A stretch of 64,000 nt of DNA from Methylomicrobium lacus LW14 (lineage in GTDB: Bacteria > Pseudomonadota > Gammaproteobacteria > Methylococcales > Methylomonadaceae): NCBI RefSeq assembly GCF_000527095.1, contig NZ_AZUN01000001.1:3919501-3983500 (forward strand), in the 5' to 3' direction. The notes below the pieces were generated by a model, which was given only the letters and a program-made list of their open reading frames with translations, was not told the DNA's origin and made no database searches. The position numbers and the translations under genes were made by a program. Positions within the stretch are counted from its first letter, which is position 1. Each line of letters starts with the position of its first letter. Shown here one piece after another: positions 56,057-64,000 of this stretch.

Positions 56057-56088
56057 AGACCGCCCGATCGGTTACGGTCGGGCGGTCT
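56057..56088 (-). terminator. Hairpin between cytochrome and GMC genes
   Basis: Arms AGACCGCCCGA / TCGGGCGGTCT with a short loop, between the stop of the cytochrome gene (56153) and the GMC start (56029). No T-run; it may attenuate or process the transcript rather than end it. Confidence 0.55.
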
Positions 56089-56152
56089 CGCTGTTCTGTC
56101 CCTGAGTGTCCGGAGAGAGCGGCGTCGTGCCGCTCCCGATCGAAACGAAGGC

Positions 56153-58717
56153 TTAGAAAGTCTTCAGGAATTCGATCAGCGCTTTCTTGTCGGCATCGCT
56201 CAGGCCCGGCTCTTTATTGGCTTCCTTGAAGTAATCGGTGCCGAAATAATGGCCGCGGTTGACGATGTAGTCGGGACATTTGCTCGCGTTGACTAGAGGC
56301 TCGACCGCATTCGCGAAGACCTTCGCGGCTTGCTCATCGGTCGCATCTTTCGGCAGCTTCTTCAGGTCATGCTTGAGCGTGAACAGCACATCGAGCAGCT
56401 TGACGCCGTGTGTCAGTCTGTTCCACAAACCGGTGCGTTGATCCAGGTCGATGTTGGTCAGCAGGTTGACCGGCGTGCCTTTCGGAATCGGACCGATTTC
56501 AAGACCTTGTTCGCCTGCAAACTTGCCGCCGTCAATCTTGCCGACCAGTTTATCCAGCAGGTCAGGCAGGAAGCCTTTAGGAACCCTGAGATAGCTGGAT
56601 GCGAAGGTTCTATCGATCCAGCCCGGCAGCATTTTGCCGTTCGCGGTCTGATACTGGATATTGCCTTTGCGTTTTTCCGGCCACAGCAGTTGCTCGATCG
56701 AATTATCGAACGATTGCAGTCTGGCTTCGACCGATGGGCTGGGGTTGAACTCGCCGAGCGCGTTGTTCACAAAGAACGGCGCGGTTGACCACACGCTGAC
56801 CAGTGAAGCCGGACGGGTAAAGCCGCGGCCGCCGCCCGGCATGTCGAATTGCCAGGGTTTGCCTGTCATCGGATGATGCACGGTGTACTTACCGACCGAC
56901 GGCAGATTCTTGTACGATTGCGAAGAGAAATCGTTCCAGATGTTGCCTTCAATCGCATTGGTTGCGAGTGGGCTGCAAGCGTTTGTTTCGAGCAAGGTGA
57001 CCGGTACGCGGAGGTCGGTGGACATGAAGTTGTCCTGCAGGAAATCGTCTTTTTTGACGATCTCGCCGATCGCTTTCTTGAATTCATCGGTTTGCGTCCA
57101 TTTCCAGTAATTATCCCAATGTTTCAGGTAATTCTTGCCGACGACGTCGCTACCCTTGAAGAATTCGTAAGCTTTAGATGGCAGCTTGCTGGAATGGCAG
57201 CGCGCGCAGCGTTCGCCGAAGACTTCCTTGCCGCGGGTCAAGACGGCCGCGTCCTGGGTCAGATGTTGATCGCCCCCGGGGGCGTTTTTCAGCAGGTCGG
57301 GGCGGGTGGCGGCGATGAAGAACAGCGCCAGGTCGGGCGTTTGCGCTTCGTTCGCTTGCCAGTAGGACGAGTTTTTACGTGATTGCTTGATCGTAATCGG
57401 GGTGATGGGCTTGCCGCCGATCAACGGGTTGAAGTGCGTCAACCAGTCTTCACTGAACAGGCCGATATTGATGAAGACGCGGTTCAAGGCGCCGAGCGCT
57501 CCGACCGAATCGGAACCGTCTTTCAGAACGTGCGGGGTAAAGACCGTGTCCGGGGCTTTATAGAATTCGGTCAGTGGTCCGGATTTGACATAATCATTCA
57601 ATTGCCTGTTGTTCAGGCTGCCGCCGCCAAGTTTTTCCTCGCCGAAATTTTTCGCATTCAGCAGGCGCGGTACCAGATTGTAAACCGCGTTCATCGTGCG
57701 CGGGTTATTGATGTAGTCGGACGAAATCAACGAGGTATCCAGTGCGCCGGGACGCGAGGTCGCGAACAGCTGGAACGGGAAAGCGCTTGGGTCGGCTTCC
57801 CAGGAGAAGATCCGGTCGATCCAGAAATATTGCGCGCCAGGGTTCGAGTTCAGGTTTTCCCATTTCGGATTTTCAGGATCGGCGGGCGGGTTGGTCGGGT
57901 TCGGACCGACGTGGCAGAAACCGCAGGACATGCCGACACGGTAAGGCCGGACCAGATCCTTGTTGTTGTAATAACTCGGATCGGTGTAGTAACGTTCGGG
58001 ATCCCATTTTTTTTCGGCGGCTGCATCGAAGTCCGGATTAGGGAACAAGCGCAGGCCGACGATGCCGGTCGCATAACCGTAGTAGGAGCCGGCTGGAAAG
58101 CTGGGCCGGTTGCCGCGCGCGCCGTATTTTACGCCGGGGTATTTTTCTTCATTTTCGAACGGGTCGGGTGCGCAATCTTTCGCGCGCACGTCGAGCCAGA
58201 GCCCGAAGCGATCCTTGCGTGGTCCGGTGCCTTTTTCGAAGCAGGGCTCGTTGACCAGGCCCAGGTAGTTCCAGCGATTGCTGCGACTGAATTTAAGGTT
58301 GGGGTGATTGGATAGGGTTTTCAGAAAATCAAGGTTACCCACGCTGCGATAACTGATCGTATCCCATAAGCGGTCGTTACCTGCGGTCCATACGATCCAG
58401 TTGTTGCGGCCGGTCGCGACGCTCTTGGCTGCCTGTTCCGGGGTAATGCCGGGCACGAAGGGAGCCAGCGTCTTGGCCAGTTCTTCAGGGGCTTTGGTGA
58501 TGCCGTAGTCCATATCGCGGAAATAATCCTCTTCCGCGCCTTTCAAGCTGGCGGCGTCGCGTTTCGCGCACATCGCCTCGTCGATTATCTCGCCTTGCTG
58601 GTTTTTGCAGACATTACTGCTAAAAAGGATCGCCATGCTTACGCTGCTGTAGCCGGCGAGGCCGAAAAATCCGACGCCGGACAGCATCAGCGCAAAGGCT
58701 GATTTTTTCAGTTTCAT
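56153..58717 (-). CDS. Large di-heme cytochrome c (RoxA/CCP-like)
   Basis: 854 residues from the ATG at 58717 (GGGGAGA upstream); a frame to 58765 adds 16 residues. Signal peptide and exported mature chain. Two CXXCH haem sites: CGFCH at about residue 264 and CARCH at about 504. The order and large size recall RoxA-type rubber oxygenases and di-heme cytochrome c peroxidase-like proteins. The window gives no electron partner except the adjacent GMC enzyme. Function uncertain. Confidence 0.75.
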   Translation of the reverse strand: MKLKKSAFALMLSGVGFFGLAGYSSVSMAILFSSNVCKNQQGEIIDEAMCAKRDAASLKGAEEDYFRDMDYGITKAPEELAKTLAPFVPGITPEQAAKSVATGRNNWIVWTAGNDRLWDTISYRSVGNLDFLKTLSNHPNLKFSRSNRWNYLGLVNEPCFEKGTGPRKDRFGLWLDVRAKDCAPDPFENEEKYPGVKYGARGNRPSFPAGSYYGYATGIVGLRLFPNPDFDAAAEKKWDPERYYTDPSYYNNKDLVRPYRVGMSCGFCHVGPNPTNPPADPENPKWENLNSNPGAQYFWIDRIFSWEADPSAFPFQLFATSRPGALDTSLISSDYINNPRTMNAVYNLVPRLLNAKNFGEEKLGGGSLNNRQLNDYVKSGPLTEFYKAPDTVFTPHVLKDGSDSVGALGALNRVFINIGLFSEDWLTHFNPLIGGKPITPITIKQSRKNSSYWQANEAQTPDLALFFIAATRPDLLKNAPGGDQHLTQDAAVLTRGKEVFGERCARCHSSKLPSKAYEFFKGSDVVGKNYLKHWDNYWKWTQTDEFKKAIGEIVKKDDFLQDNFMSTDLRVPVTLLETNACSPLATNAIEGNIWNDFSSQSYKNLPSVGKYTVHHPMTGKPWQFDMPGGGRGFTRPASLVSVWSTAPFFVNNALGEFNPSPSVEARLQSFDNSIEQLLWPEKRKGNIQYQTANGKMLPGWIDRTFASSYLRVPKGFLPDLLDKLVGKIDGGKFAGEQGLEIGPIPKGTPVNLLTNIDLDQRTGLWNRLTHGVKLLDVLFTLKHDLKKLPKDATDEQAAKVFANAVEPLVNASKCPDYIVNRGHYFGTDYFKEANKEPGLSDADKKALIEFLKTF

Positions 58718-59269
58718 ATGTATTCTCCCCATTATTATTGTGAAAGTCATGCAAATGGATTGCACGGGTGCACTGCGCTATGGTGTGGTTGACCTCCGTT
58801 GATGAAGCGGTTGAGTGTGAGATGGCTTGGATGCGGCCACTTGTTCTTCTTATCGCTAGCAATCGGCATCCAGGGCAGGAAAGACAGCATTAACAAGCCC
58901 CATTCCTGAAAATCTCGGCATTGCCCACTGCCTTGGCTCAGCGCCGAGGCAGTTCACCCGAGGCCTATCCGTTTTGGATGCTTCCTCGGCAAACTCGGTT
59001 AGAATAGTGCTCAACCGCGTTAACGTCGTCGTCTTTGGGGGGGCTTGCTCTTGATTAAAAAAGACTTTCGTTAAGGCTGAGTTGGCTAGGCGCCTAACCA
59101 AGCAAATCAGTCTGATTTTGAACCCAACCGGGAATTGTTGTCAACCATGAGATTGCGTCAGGCGCGAATAAGGATCATTGAAATGTCCCAACAGTTTCAG
59201 ATCTCCTGTGAACACCGTACGGATGACCGGCAAGGCCGGATTGTTCAACAAAAGATAAAGGGGTAAGCG
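58718..59269. promoter_or_regulatory. Divergent intergenic region with a palindrome
   Basis: 552 bases without a gene, between the cytochrome gene and the methyltransferase gene. It contains a near-perfect 20-bp palindrome (TTGGCTAGGCGCCTAACCAA, 59082-59101), of a size suited to a regulator operator, and a hairpin at about 58929-58953. No coding sequence is convincing. Confidence 0.4.
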
Positions 59270-59767
59270 ATGCCGTTTTCGATCACATGGGTGGCGCACT
59301 GCGCCGGGCCGGAGCAGGTCGTTTCGATACAAACGCCAGCCGGGCGGCTGGCTTTGACTGTATGCGGCGATGTGATCGTCAATACCGATTGGCTGCTCGA
59401 TCATGAGACGGCGCCGCCGCCCAGCGAGCATTGGCAGCGCGTGTTCGATGCCTACGGGTCCGGTGCGGACAACACGATAGCGTTGAAACTGCTGGCGCAG
59501 GGCAGTCCTTACCGGCGCCGAGTCTGGGAGGAACTGTGCCGGATTCCTTGCGGCACGACGCTCAGTTATGCGGCCTTGGCCAATATCTTAAATTCGTCGC
59601 CTCGCGCTGTCGGCAATGCCTGCCGCGACAATCCCTACGCGCCGATCATCCCCTGTCACCGAATCGTTTCGGCATCCGGCCTCGGCGGCTACTGCGGCGC
59701 GACCGAGGGCGCCTTGCTCGACATCAAGATCAAATTGTTGCGGTTCGAGGCGGAACAGTGCCGATGA
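59270..59767 (+). CDS. ogt: Methylated-DNA-[protein]-cysteine S-methyltransferase
   Basis: 165 residues. C-terminal alkyltransferase domain with the active-site cysteine in PCHRIV, preceded by the DNA-binding helix region PRAVGNACRDNPYAPIIP. Repairs O6-alkylguanine in a suicide reaction. The stop overlaps the xerD ATG in an ATGA (59764-59767). Confidence 0.93.
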   Translation: MPFSITWVAHCAGPEQVVSIQTPAGRLALTVCGDVIVNTDWLLDHETAPPPSEHWQRVFDAYGSGADNTIALKLLAQGSPYRRRVWEELCRIPCGTTLSYAALANILNSSPRAVGNACRDNPYAPIIPCHRIVSASGLGGYCGATEGALLDIKIKLLRFEAEQCR

Positions 59768-60648
59768 AAGCCGCGGATGCGATCGATCAATACTTGGATG
59801 CCGCCTGGGCCGAGCAGGGGCTCAGCGAAAACACGCTGGCTGCCTACGGCAGCGACCTGCGGATTTTCGCAAACTGGCTGAAAGGCAAATCGCTGCTCGA
59901 AGCCGATGGCGAGCAGTTGTCGCGTTTTCTCGCTTTCCGCTACCAGCAGGGCATCGGCAGCCGCTCGACCGCACGCATTCTTTCGACCTTGCGCGGTTTT
60001 TACGGGTATTATTTGCGCGAAAACCGGGTCCATGTCGATCCGACCGCGCTGATCGAATCGCCGTACATCGGCCGGCCGTTGCCGCAGTCGCTGTCGGAAA
60101 AGGATGTCGAACGGCTGCTCGAAGCGCCCGAGGTGTCGAATGCGCTCGGCCTGCGCGACAAGACGATGCTCGAAATGCTGTATGCGACCGGGCTTCGGGT
60201 ATCCGAACTGGTCGGGCTGAAGTTCGAGCAGATCAGTTTCCGCCAGGGCGTGGTCCGCATCACCGGCAAAGGCAACAAGGAAAGGCTGGTGCCGGTCGGC
60301 GAAGTCGCGATGAGCTGGCTCGAAACCTACATGAATCAGGCGCGCCCGGACCTGCTCGGCGCGCGGCCATGCGATTATCTGTTCGTGACAAACCGGGCGG
60401 AAGGCATGACCCGGCAGGCGTTCTGGCATATCATCAAGCGCCATGCGAAGAAAGCCGGCATCGGCAAGGAACTGTCGCCGCATACCTTGCGCCACGCGTT
60501 TGCGACGCATTTGCTGAACCATGGCGCCGATTTGCGCGTGGTGCAATTGCTGCTCGGCCACTCCGATCTGTCGACCACGCAAATCTACACGCATATCGCA
60601 CGCGAACGGCTCAAAGATTTACACTCCAAATTTCATCCAAGAGGCTAA
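59764..60648 (+). CDS. xerD: Site-specific tyrosine recombinase XerD
   Basis: 294 residues from the ATG at 59764, overlapping the ogt stop. N-terminal SAM-like core-binding domain and catalytic domain with R (YATGLRVSEL), K (GKGNKER), H and R (SPHTLRHAFATHLL), H (LLGHSDLSTTQIYTH) and the catalytic Tyr in the same last segment. Resolves chromosome dimers at dif with XerC. Confidence 0.95.
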   Translation: MKAADAIDQYLDAAWAEQGLSENTLAAYGSDLRIFANWLKGKSLLEADGEQLSRFLAFRYQQGIGSRSTARILSTLRGFYGYYLRENRVHVDPTALIESPYIGRPLPQSLSEKDVERLLEAPEVSNALGLRDKTMLEMLYATGLRVSELVGLKFEQISFRQGVVRITGKGNKERLVPVGEVAMSWLETYMNQARPDLLGARPCDYLFVTNRAEGMTRQAFWHIIKRHAKKAGIGKELSPHTLRHAFATHLLNHGADLRVVQLLLGHSDLSTTQIYTHIARERLKDLHSKFHPRG

Positions 60649-60653
60649 TACAC

Positions 60654-61430
60654 ATGACACAACAGATTCACCCGACCGCTTATATCGCCCCCGGCGTCAC
60701 GCTTGGAGACGGCATCATCGTCGGTCCGTTCGCGGTGATCGAAAGCGGCGCGGTGCTCGGCGACCGCTGTGAGGTCGGCGCGCATGCGGTCGTGCACGGC
60801 CATGTCCGCATGGGGGCGGGCAATATTTTGCACCCGCATGCGGTGTTGGGCGGCCTGCCTCAGGATATCGGCTTCAAGCCGGAAACGGTCACCTGGCTGA
60901 CCATCGGCGACAACAACGTATTCCGCGAAGGCTTCACCGCGCACCGCTCGACCAAGGAAAACGGGGAGACGAAGATCGGCTCCGGCTGCTTTTTCATGAA
61001 CAACAGCCATGTCGCGCACGACTGCACGATCGGCGACAAAACCATCTTCGCGAACAATGTCGCGATCGGCGGCCATGTCGAAGTCGGCAGCAATGTGTTT
61101 ATGGGCGGCGCGGTCGTCGCGCACCAGTTTTGCCGGATCGGATCGTTCGCGATCGTGCAGGGCACCACCGGCCTGAACATGGACGTGATTCCGTTCACGC
61201 TGGTCGGCGGCCGTCCGGCCAAGCATTACCGGCTGAATACGGTCGGCCTGAAACGCGCAGGCATCACCGGCGAGCGTTACAACGTGCTGTCGCAGGCGTT
61301 TCGTCTGCTGCGGCACAAAAAAAGCCTGGATGCCCTGGAGGAAACCGAGGAGCTGAAGTTTTTGAAGGACTGGCTGGCGGTCAAATCCAAGCGCGGCGTG
61401 CACGGCTTTGTCGACATTTCGGCCGATTAG
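60654..61430 (+). CDS. lpxA: UDP-N-acetylglucosamine acyltransferase LpxA
   Basis: 258 residues from the ATG at 60654. Left-handed beta-helix of hexapeptide repeats, catalytic His in NNSHVAHDCTIG and acyl-chain/UDP contacts in GLNMDVIPFTLVGG. Starts lipid A synthesis. It is apart from lpxD, fabZ and lpxB, which usually flank it, so it may be a second copy; the window cannot show this. Confidence 0.92.
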   Translation: MTQQIHPTAYIAPGVTLGDGIIVGPFAVIESGAVLGDRCEVGAHAVVHGHVRMGAGNILHPHAVLGGLPQDIGFKPETVTWLTIGDNNVFREGFTAHRSTKENGETKIGSGCFFMNNSHVAHDCTIGDKTIFANNVAIGGHVEVGSNVFMGGAVVAHQFCRIGSFAIVQGTTGLNMDVIPFTLVGGRPAKHYRLNTVGLKRAGITGERYNVLSQAFRLLRHKKSLDALEETEELKFLKDWLAVKSKRGVHGFVDISAD

Positions 61431-61431
61431 G

Positions 61432-61938
61432 ATGCAGGACGATTTACTAGCGCTCGCAGGCCAGTTGGGTCAGAAGCTGTGCGAGGCAGGCCACCTGCTG
61501 GCCCTGGCCGAATCCTGCACCGGCGGCTGGATCGCGCAAAGCGTGACCGAAATCGCCGGCAGTTCGGCCTGGTTCGACCGCGGCTTCGTGACCTACAGCA
61601 ACGCCGCGAAAATCGCGATGCTCGGGGTCAGTGACGGCACTTTGCAAGCCCATGGCGCGGTCAGCTCGCAAACTGCTTCTGAAATGGCCGCCGGCGCCTT
61701 GCAGTATAGCGAGGCGGATATTGCCCTGGCCGTCACCGGTATCGCAGGGCCCGGCGGCGGCACGGAGGAAAAGCCGGTCGGTCTCGTCTTTATCGCCTGG
61801 CAACGGCGCGGGCAGCCCAGCCATTGTATTGAGCAGCATTTCGAAGGCGACCGTCATGCGGTACGCAGGCAGACCGTGCAGAAAGCATTGCAGTGTTTGC
61901 TTGGCGAATATGTACAGGCCGATAATTCGGAATCCTGA
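61432..61938 (+). CDS. pncC: Nicotinamide-nucleotide amidohydrolase PncC (CinA C-terminal type)
   Basis: 168 residues from the ATG at 61432, just after the lpxA stop; the upstream part of the open frame overlaps lpxA. CinA-C domain: LALAESCTGGWIAQSVTEIAG and AVTGIAGPGGGTEEKPVGLV. Converts NMN to NaMN and ammonia in NAD recycling. Only the deamidase domain is present. A tRNA-like fragment follows. Confidence 0.93.
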   Translation: MQDDLLALAGQLGQKLCEAGHLLALAESCTGGWIAQSVTEIAGSSAWFDRGFVTYSNAAKIAMLGVSDGTLQAHGAVSSQTASEMAAGALQYSEADIALAVTGIAGPGGGTEEKPVGLVFIAWQRRGQPSHCIEQHFEGDRHAVRRQTVQKALQCLLGEYVQADNSES

Positions 61939-61950
61939 TGCGGCGAATAG

Positions 61951-61994
61951 CCGTTTTGTAATCAGCAGGTCGCGGGTTCGAGTCCCAGCTCCAG
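61951..61994 (+). other. tRNA 3'-end-like fragment, candidate attachment site
   Basis: The sequence resembles the anticodon loop, variable region and T-arm of a tRNA (loop TTTGTAA; AGGTCGCGGGTTCGAGTCCC), but there is no 5' half: the bases upstream belong to pncC. 3' halves of tRNA genes are the usual duplicated core of integrative-element att sites. Confidence 0.55.
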
Positions 61995-62001
61995 ATAAAA
62001 C

Positions 62002-62032
62002 AAGGGGTTAGATGAAAGTCTAAGCCCTTTTT
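62002..62032 (+). terminator. Terminator after the tRNA-like fragment
   Basis: Arms AAGGGGTTAGA / TCTAAGCCCTT with one mismatch and a T-run of five bases, directly downstream of the tRNA-like fragment. Confidence 0.75.
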
Positions 62033-62078
62033 ATGGCCTGATGGTTTTGTTCCGCCGAAATTTGCGAGATCTGTCATC

Positions 62079-62128
62079 TCGTTCCCGCGCGCCGCGTGGG
62101 AATGCAGGGTGGACGCGCCAGCGTCGCG
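62079..62128 (+). repeat. Left inverted REP-like repeat
   Basis: Contains GTTCCCGCGCGCCGCGTGGG and GGACGCGCCAGCGTCG-type palindromes. A similar 50-base block in reverse orientation lies at 62523-62576. Confidence 0.7.
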
Positions 62129-62156
62129 ATTCAGCCATACCATTCCGTATCGATTT

Positions 62157-62530
62157 TCAACACCCCGTTTTCCCAGTGTAACTACGCGCGCTGCAATTAC
62201 GCCAGTACACAGGATCGTCGAAATAGCCTCGTTTAACGGGATTCTGGTGGATGTATTCGATTTTTTGCGGCATCATTGCAGGGTTTGCATTTTCTCGGGT
62301 TGCGAGCCTTCTTCCCAGTCCTGATAACAGCAGTCTGTTTTATGCGCCTTTTTATAAAAAGCGAATCGTTTCAGGATACGCTCAGCCCTTTGTTCTTGCC
62401 GCACTTCGAGCAAGCGTTTTGCGCTCCATGATTTGAAGCTGCTGATTTCGGCTGGTAAATCCGGCGATTGGGCGATCAAATGCAGGTGGTTTTCAAGTGC
62501 AGTCCATATCGCGGCGACATCGCGGATCGG
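62157..62530 (-). pseudogene. IS200/RAYT-type transposase, truncated and frameshifted
   Basis: Minus strand reads WTALENHLHLIAQSPDLPAE (Y1_Tnp HUH region NHLHLI), continues through KAHKTDCCYQDWEEGSQPEKM, then breaks at the CAATGATG near 62275; the next frame gives QKIEYIHQNPVKRGYFDDPVYWR and a TGA at 62157-62159. The N-terminal part is replaced by the right repeat. A different subgroup from the RAYT at 45355. Confidence 0.85.
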
Positions 62531-62576
62531 GACGCTGGCGCGTCCGACCTCGGTTACCACGCGGCGCGTGGGAACC
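62523..62576 (-). repeat. Right inverted REP-like repeat
   Basis: Reverse complement resembles the repeat at 62079-62128: GTTCCCACGCGCCGCGTGG, then GGACGCGCCAGCGTCC. The pair frames the transposase remnant. Confidence 0.7.
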
Positions 62577-62660
62577 ATAAAACCGTCTTGAACAACGCGC
62601 GCTTGCGGCGATGGGGCCTGTGGGTGCCATCAGATTTTGCGACAACTTGAGTCGCTAGGT

Positions 62661-62739
62661 TCAGCCGCCGGATGCGGAAAACCGCATGTCCGGTGGTGTG
62701 GGAGGGGTAACGGGCGCAATCCCGTTACCTCCACCCGAT
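62661..62739 (+). mobile_element. Group II intron 3' end (domains V and VI)
   Basis: Domain V: AGC triad at 62663, then a stem CCGGA-TGCGG / CCGCA-TG-TCCGG with the characteristic two-base bulge and an AAAA-type loop. Domain VI: GGGTAACGGG / CCCGTTACC-type stem, ending ACCCGAT. No reverse transcriptase frame is left upstream. The intron end lies six bases beyond the stop of the TerD-nuclease gene. Confidence 0.75.
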
Positions 62740-62744
62740 CGGTC

Positions 62745-64000
62745 CTAAATCTTCAAAACATCCATTTCGATCGCTCTTTTTACCTCGTCATTAGTAATTT
62801 GCCCCCCCGTTTCTTTACCAATGATAAGCCTTATCTTGCTAATGACTTCATCGTTCAAAATAGCTGCAATTAGGGTTTCTGCTTTAAGGCAAACCCGCTT
62901 GAGCCAAACTTTTTCAATCAGCCCCTTTCTCACAACTCCGAATTTGGAAATCAATAACAAGTTGTAGGTATTTTCATCGTCCAGTCCTTTATTTAAATCA
63001 ATAGTGAACACCCAATGCGGATCAACCTTATCAACGGTAGACACCTTGTAAAACTGCCACTCAGTCAGATTGGTCAATATGGCCCACTGTATGCCCGAGT
63101 AGGCCGCGTAAGAGGTAGCCTGAAAAATTTGTTTTTGACGCAAAGGTGTTCCCGCTCTTTTGGCTTCTATGACGATGGTGTCACGCCCATCCGGAGCCAA
63201 CACATAATCGGCGGCACGACCTTGAATTTTCTGCTCGGTTTTAATTTCATCGATAGAGTAGCCCAATACATCCTGAAAAATCCGGTCAAGGACTAAACGT
63301 GTGCTGCTTTCGTTAATACCGTTGGTTGACGACGAGATAATCTGCGGTAACAACTGCTTCATTTTGCCTTGAATGAGTGTCATTTGCTCAGCGATGACTT
63401 CTTGGGGGGATCTGCGTTTTTTCTTAGTAATTACCAATTCATTGGTATCTTCTGGAGTCTCTTCTGAATTGGGAGCGACGTTGTCAAGCACCACGCCAAA
63501 ATTTTCGGCCAATGCCCCTAGGCCATTAATGAACCCTTGACCGATTGCCTTGAACTTCCATTCTTGGTTATGCCGGTAAAGCTCGCCGCATAAAATGGCT
63601 GTTTCCTTGCTCAGTTCTTGTTCGCATCGAAATGCAGCGATTTCTGTTAGCGTTTCCTGTTCCACTAGATTCAGGCTTAACCAGTCCAGCATACTGAAAC
63701 TTTGCTGTTTTTCTTCTGCATTATGAATGGTGAGGCAGAAAACGACATGGCTTATTTCAGCGGGTATTCTTGCCAGATCAACACCGAATCCAGTTTTGCC
63801 CTTACTAAACTGAACTTGTTCAACGTCTTCAAGCAACCAAACAGATTGGACAGAGTCTTGCCTCTGATTGTAAAAGATAAAATCAGTGTTATTGCGGACG
63901 CGGTTTTGCTCACTAAGCAAAAAACAGCTACCGTCTATGTCGAAAGCTTCGTTGGACTGTGGTTTAGTTGGCCAGTCTAACCCGACAAAAAAGTGGGTGG
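62745..64000 (-). CDS. TerD domain fused to HsdR-N-like PD-(D/E)XK nuclease domain, 5' end outside window
   Basis: 417 codons are visible, and the frame runs open to the right edge, so the N-terminus is outside. Residues about 5-170 form a TerD domain: VGLDWPT, EAFDIDGSCFLL, NNTDFIFYNQ, VDLARIPAEISHVVF, SKETAILCGELYRHNQEWKF and QGFINGLGALAENFGV. After a Lys-rich linker comes a type I restriction HsdR N-terminal-like domain (about 220-340) with nuclease residues D264, E278 and K280 (AADYVLAPDG, VIEAKRAG). TerD proteins act in Ca2+-linked stress responses; a nuclease partner suggests a defence or stress effector. Confidence 0.85.
   Translation of the reverse strand, partial: THFFVGLDWPTKPQSNEAFDIDGSCFLLSEQNRVRNNTDFIFYNQRQDSVQSVWLLEDVEQVQFSKGKTGFGVDLARIPAEISHVVFCLTIHNAEEKQQSFSMLDWLSLNLVEQETLTEIAAFRCEQELSKETAILCGELYRHNQEWKFKAIGQGFINGLGALAENFGVVLDNVAPNSEETPEDTNELVITKKKRRSPQEVIAEQMTLIQGKMKQLLPQIISSSTNGINESSTRLVLDRIFQDVLGYSIDEIKTEQKIQGRAADYVLAPDGRDTIVIEAKRAGTPLRQKQIFQATSYAAYSGIQWAILTNLTEWQFYKVSTVDKVDPHWVFTIDLNKGLDDENTYNLLLISKFGVVRKGLIEKVWLKRVCLKAETLIAAILNDEVISKIRLIIGKETGGQITNDEVKRAIEMDVLKI

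Noticed and set aside
59616..61430. 604-codon open frame spanning xerD and lpxA
   Set aside because: Its last part in the correct frame is lpxA; the upstream part is out-of-frame xerD. The true lpxA start is 60654.
61951..61994. Complete tRNA gene
   Set aside because: There is no acceptor 5' strand or D-arm; upstream bases are the pncC end. Only a 3' fragment is supported.

Overview
The window looks like a chromosomal piece of a gammaproteobacterium. The evidence is the divergent ypjD-like/ffh pair, the rpsP-rimM-trmD-rplS operon, purT, dusA, rapA, prfC, xerD and lpxA. Gene content and style (FadL-type porin, RAYT transposase, many REP-like hairpins) would suit a Methylococcales-type methanotroph. 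No methane or methanol oxidation gene is present, so that placement is only an inference.

Layout. 1-8.8 kb: the 3' end of a class II aldolase-like gene, a FadL porin, a split YeeE/YedE sulfur-type transporter pair, a lytic transglycosylase, then a minus-strand run of a membrane-anchored MutS-like ATPase coupled to purT, plus hemH, folE and dusA. 8.9-19.1 kb: a heme-oxygenase-fold enzyme and an aromatic amino acid catabolism cluster: hpd, hmgA, fahA, maiA (tyrosine to fumarate plus acetoacetate), a kynureninase, acetoacetyl-CoA synthetase, and a divergent tryptophan 2,3-dioxygenase. 19.3-26.9 kb: envelope proteins, trhP, a large secreted PKD/LamG protein, a decayed second trhP fragment, and a secreted esterase. 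27-30 kb: a cluster of decaying toxin-antitoxin loci (frameshifted Xre/RES, two PIN-domain remnants, one intact antitoxin, DUF2442). 30-44 kb: mostly housekeeping genes (prfC, glycosyltransferase, cvfB, rapA, ypjD-like, ffh, rpsP operon).

44-51 kb is accessory. It holds an integron-like single gene cassette with an EF-Tu domain III-like product, a REP-associated tyrosine transposase beside matching hairpins, and a duplicated module. Each module copy has a LuxR-type regulator, a long AT-rich divergent intergenic region, and a small secreted protein. In the second copy the regulator has decayed but the intergenic region and secreted gene survive. 51-59 kb: PfkB kinase, GIY-YIG, VIT1-like transporter, lactate/malate dehydrogenase-like protein, and a GMC oxidoreductase next to a large di-heme RoxA/CCP-like cytochrome. 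59-62 kb: ogt-type methyltransferase, xerD, lpxA, pncC.

61.9-64 kb is a mobile-element hotspot: a tRNA 3'-end-like fragment with a terminator, a frameshifted IS200/RAYT-type transposase between inverted REP-like repeats, and domains V-VI of a group II intron. It leads into a gene, cut by the window edge, that fuses a TerD domain to an HsdR-N-like PD-(D/E)XK nuclease domain.

The strongest candidates for undescribed biology are the TerD-nuclease fusion (62745-64000), the duplicated LuxR/secreted-protein module (46758-51022) and the integron-like cassette (44372-44845).
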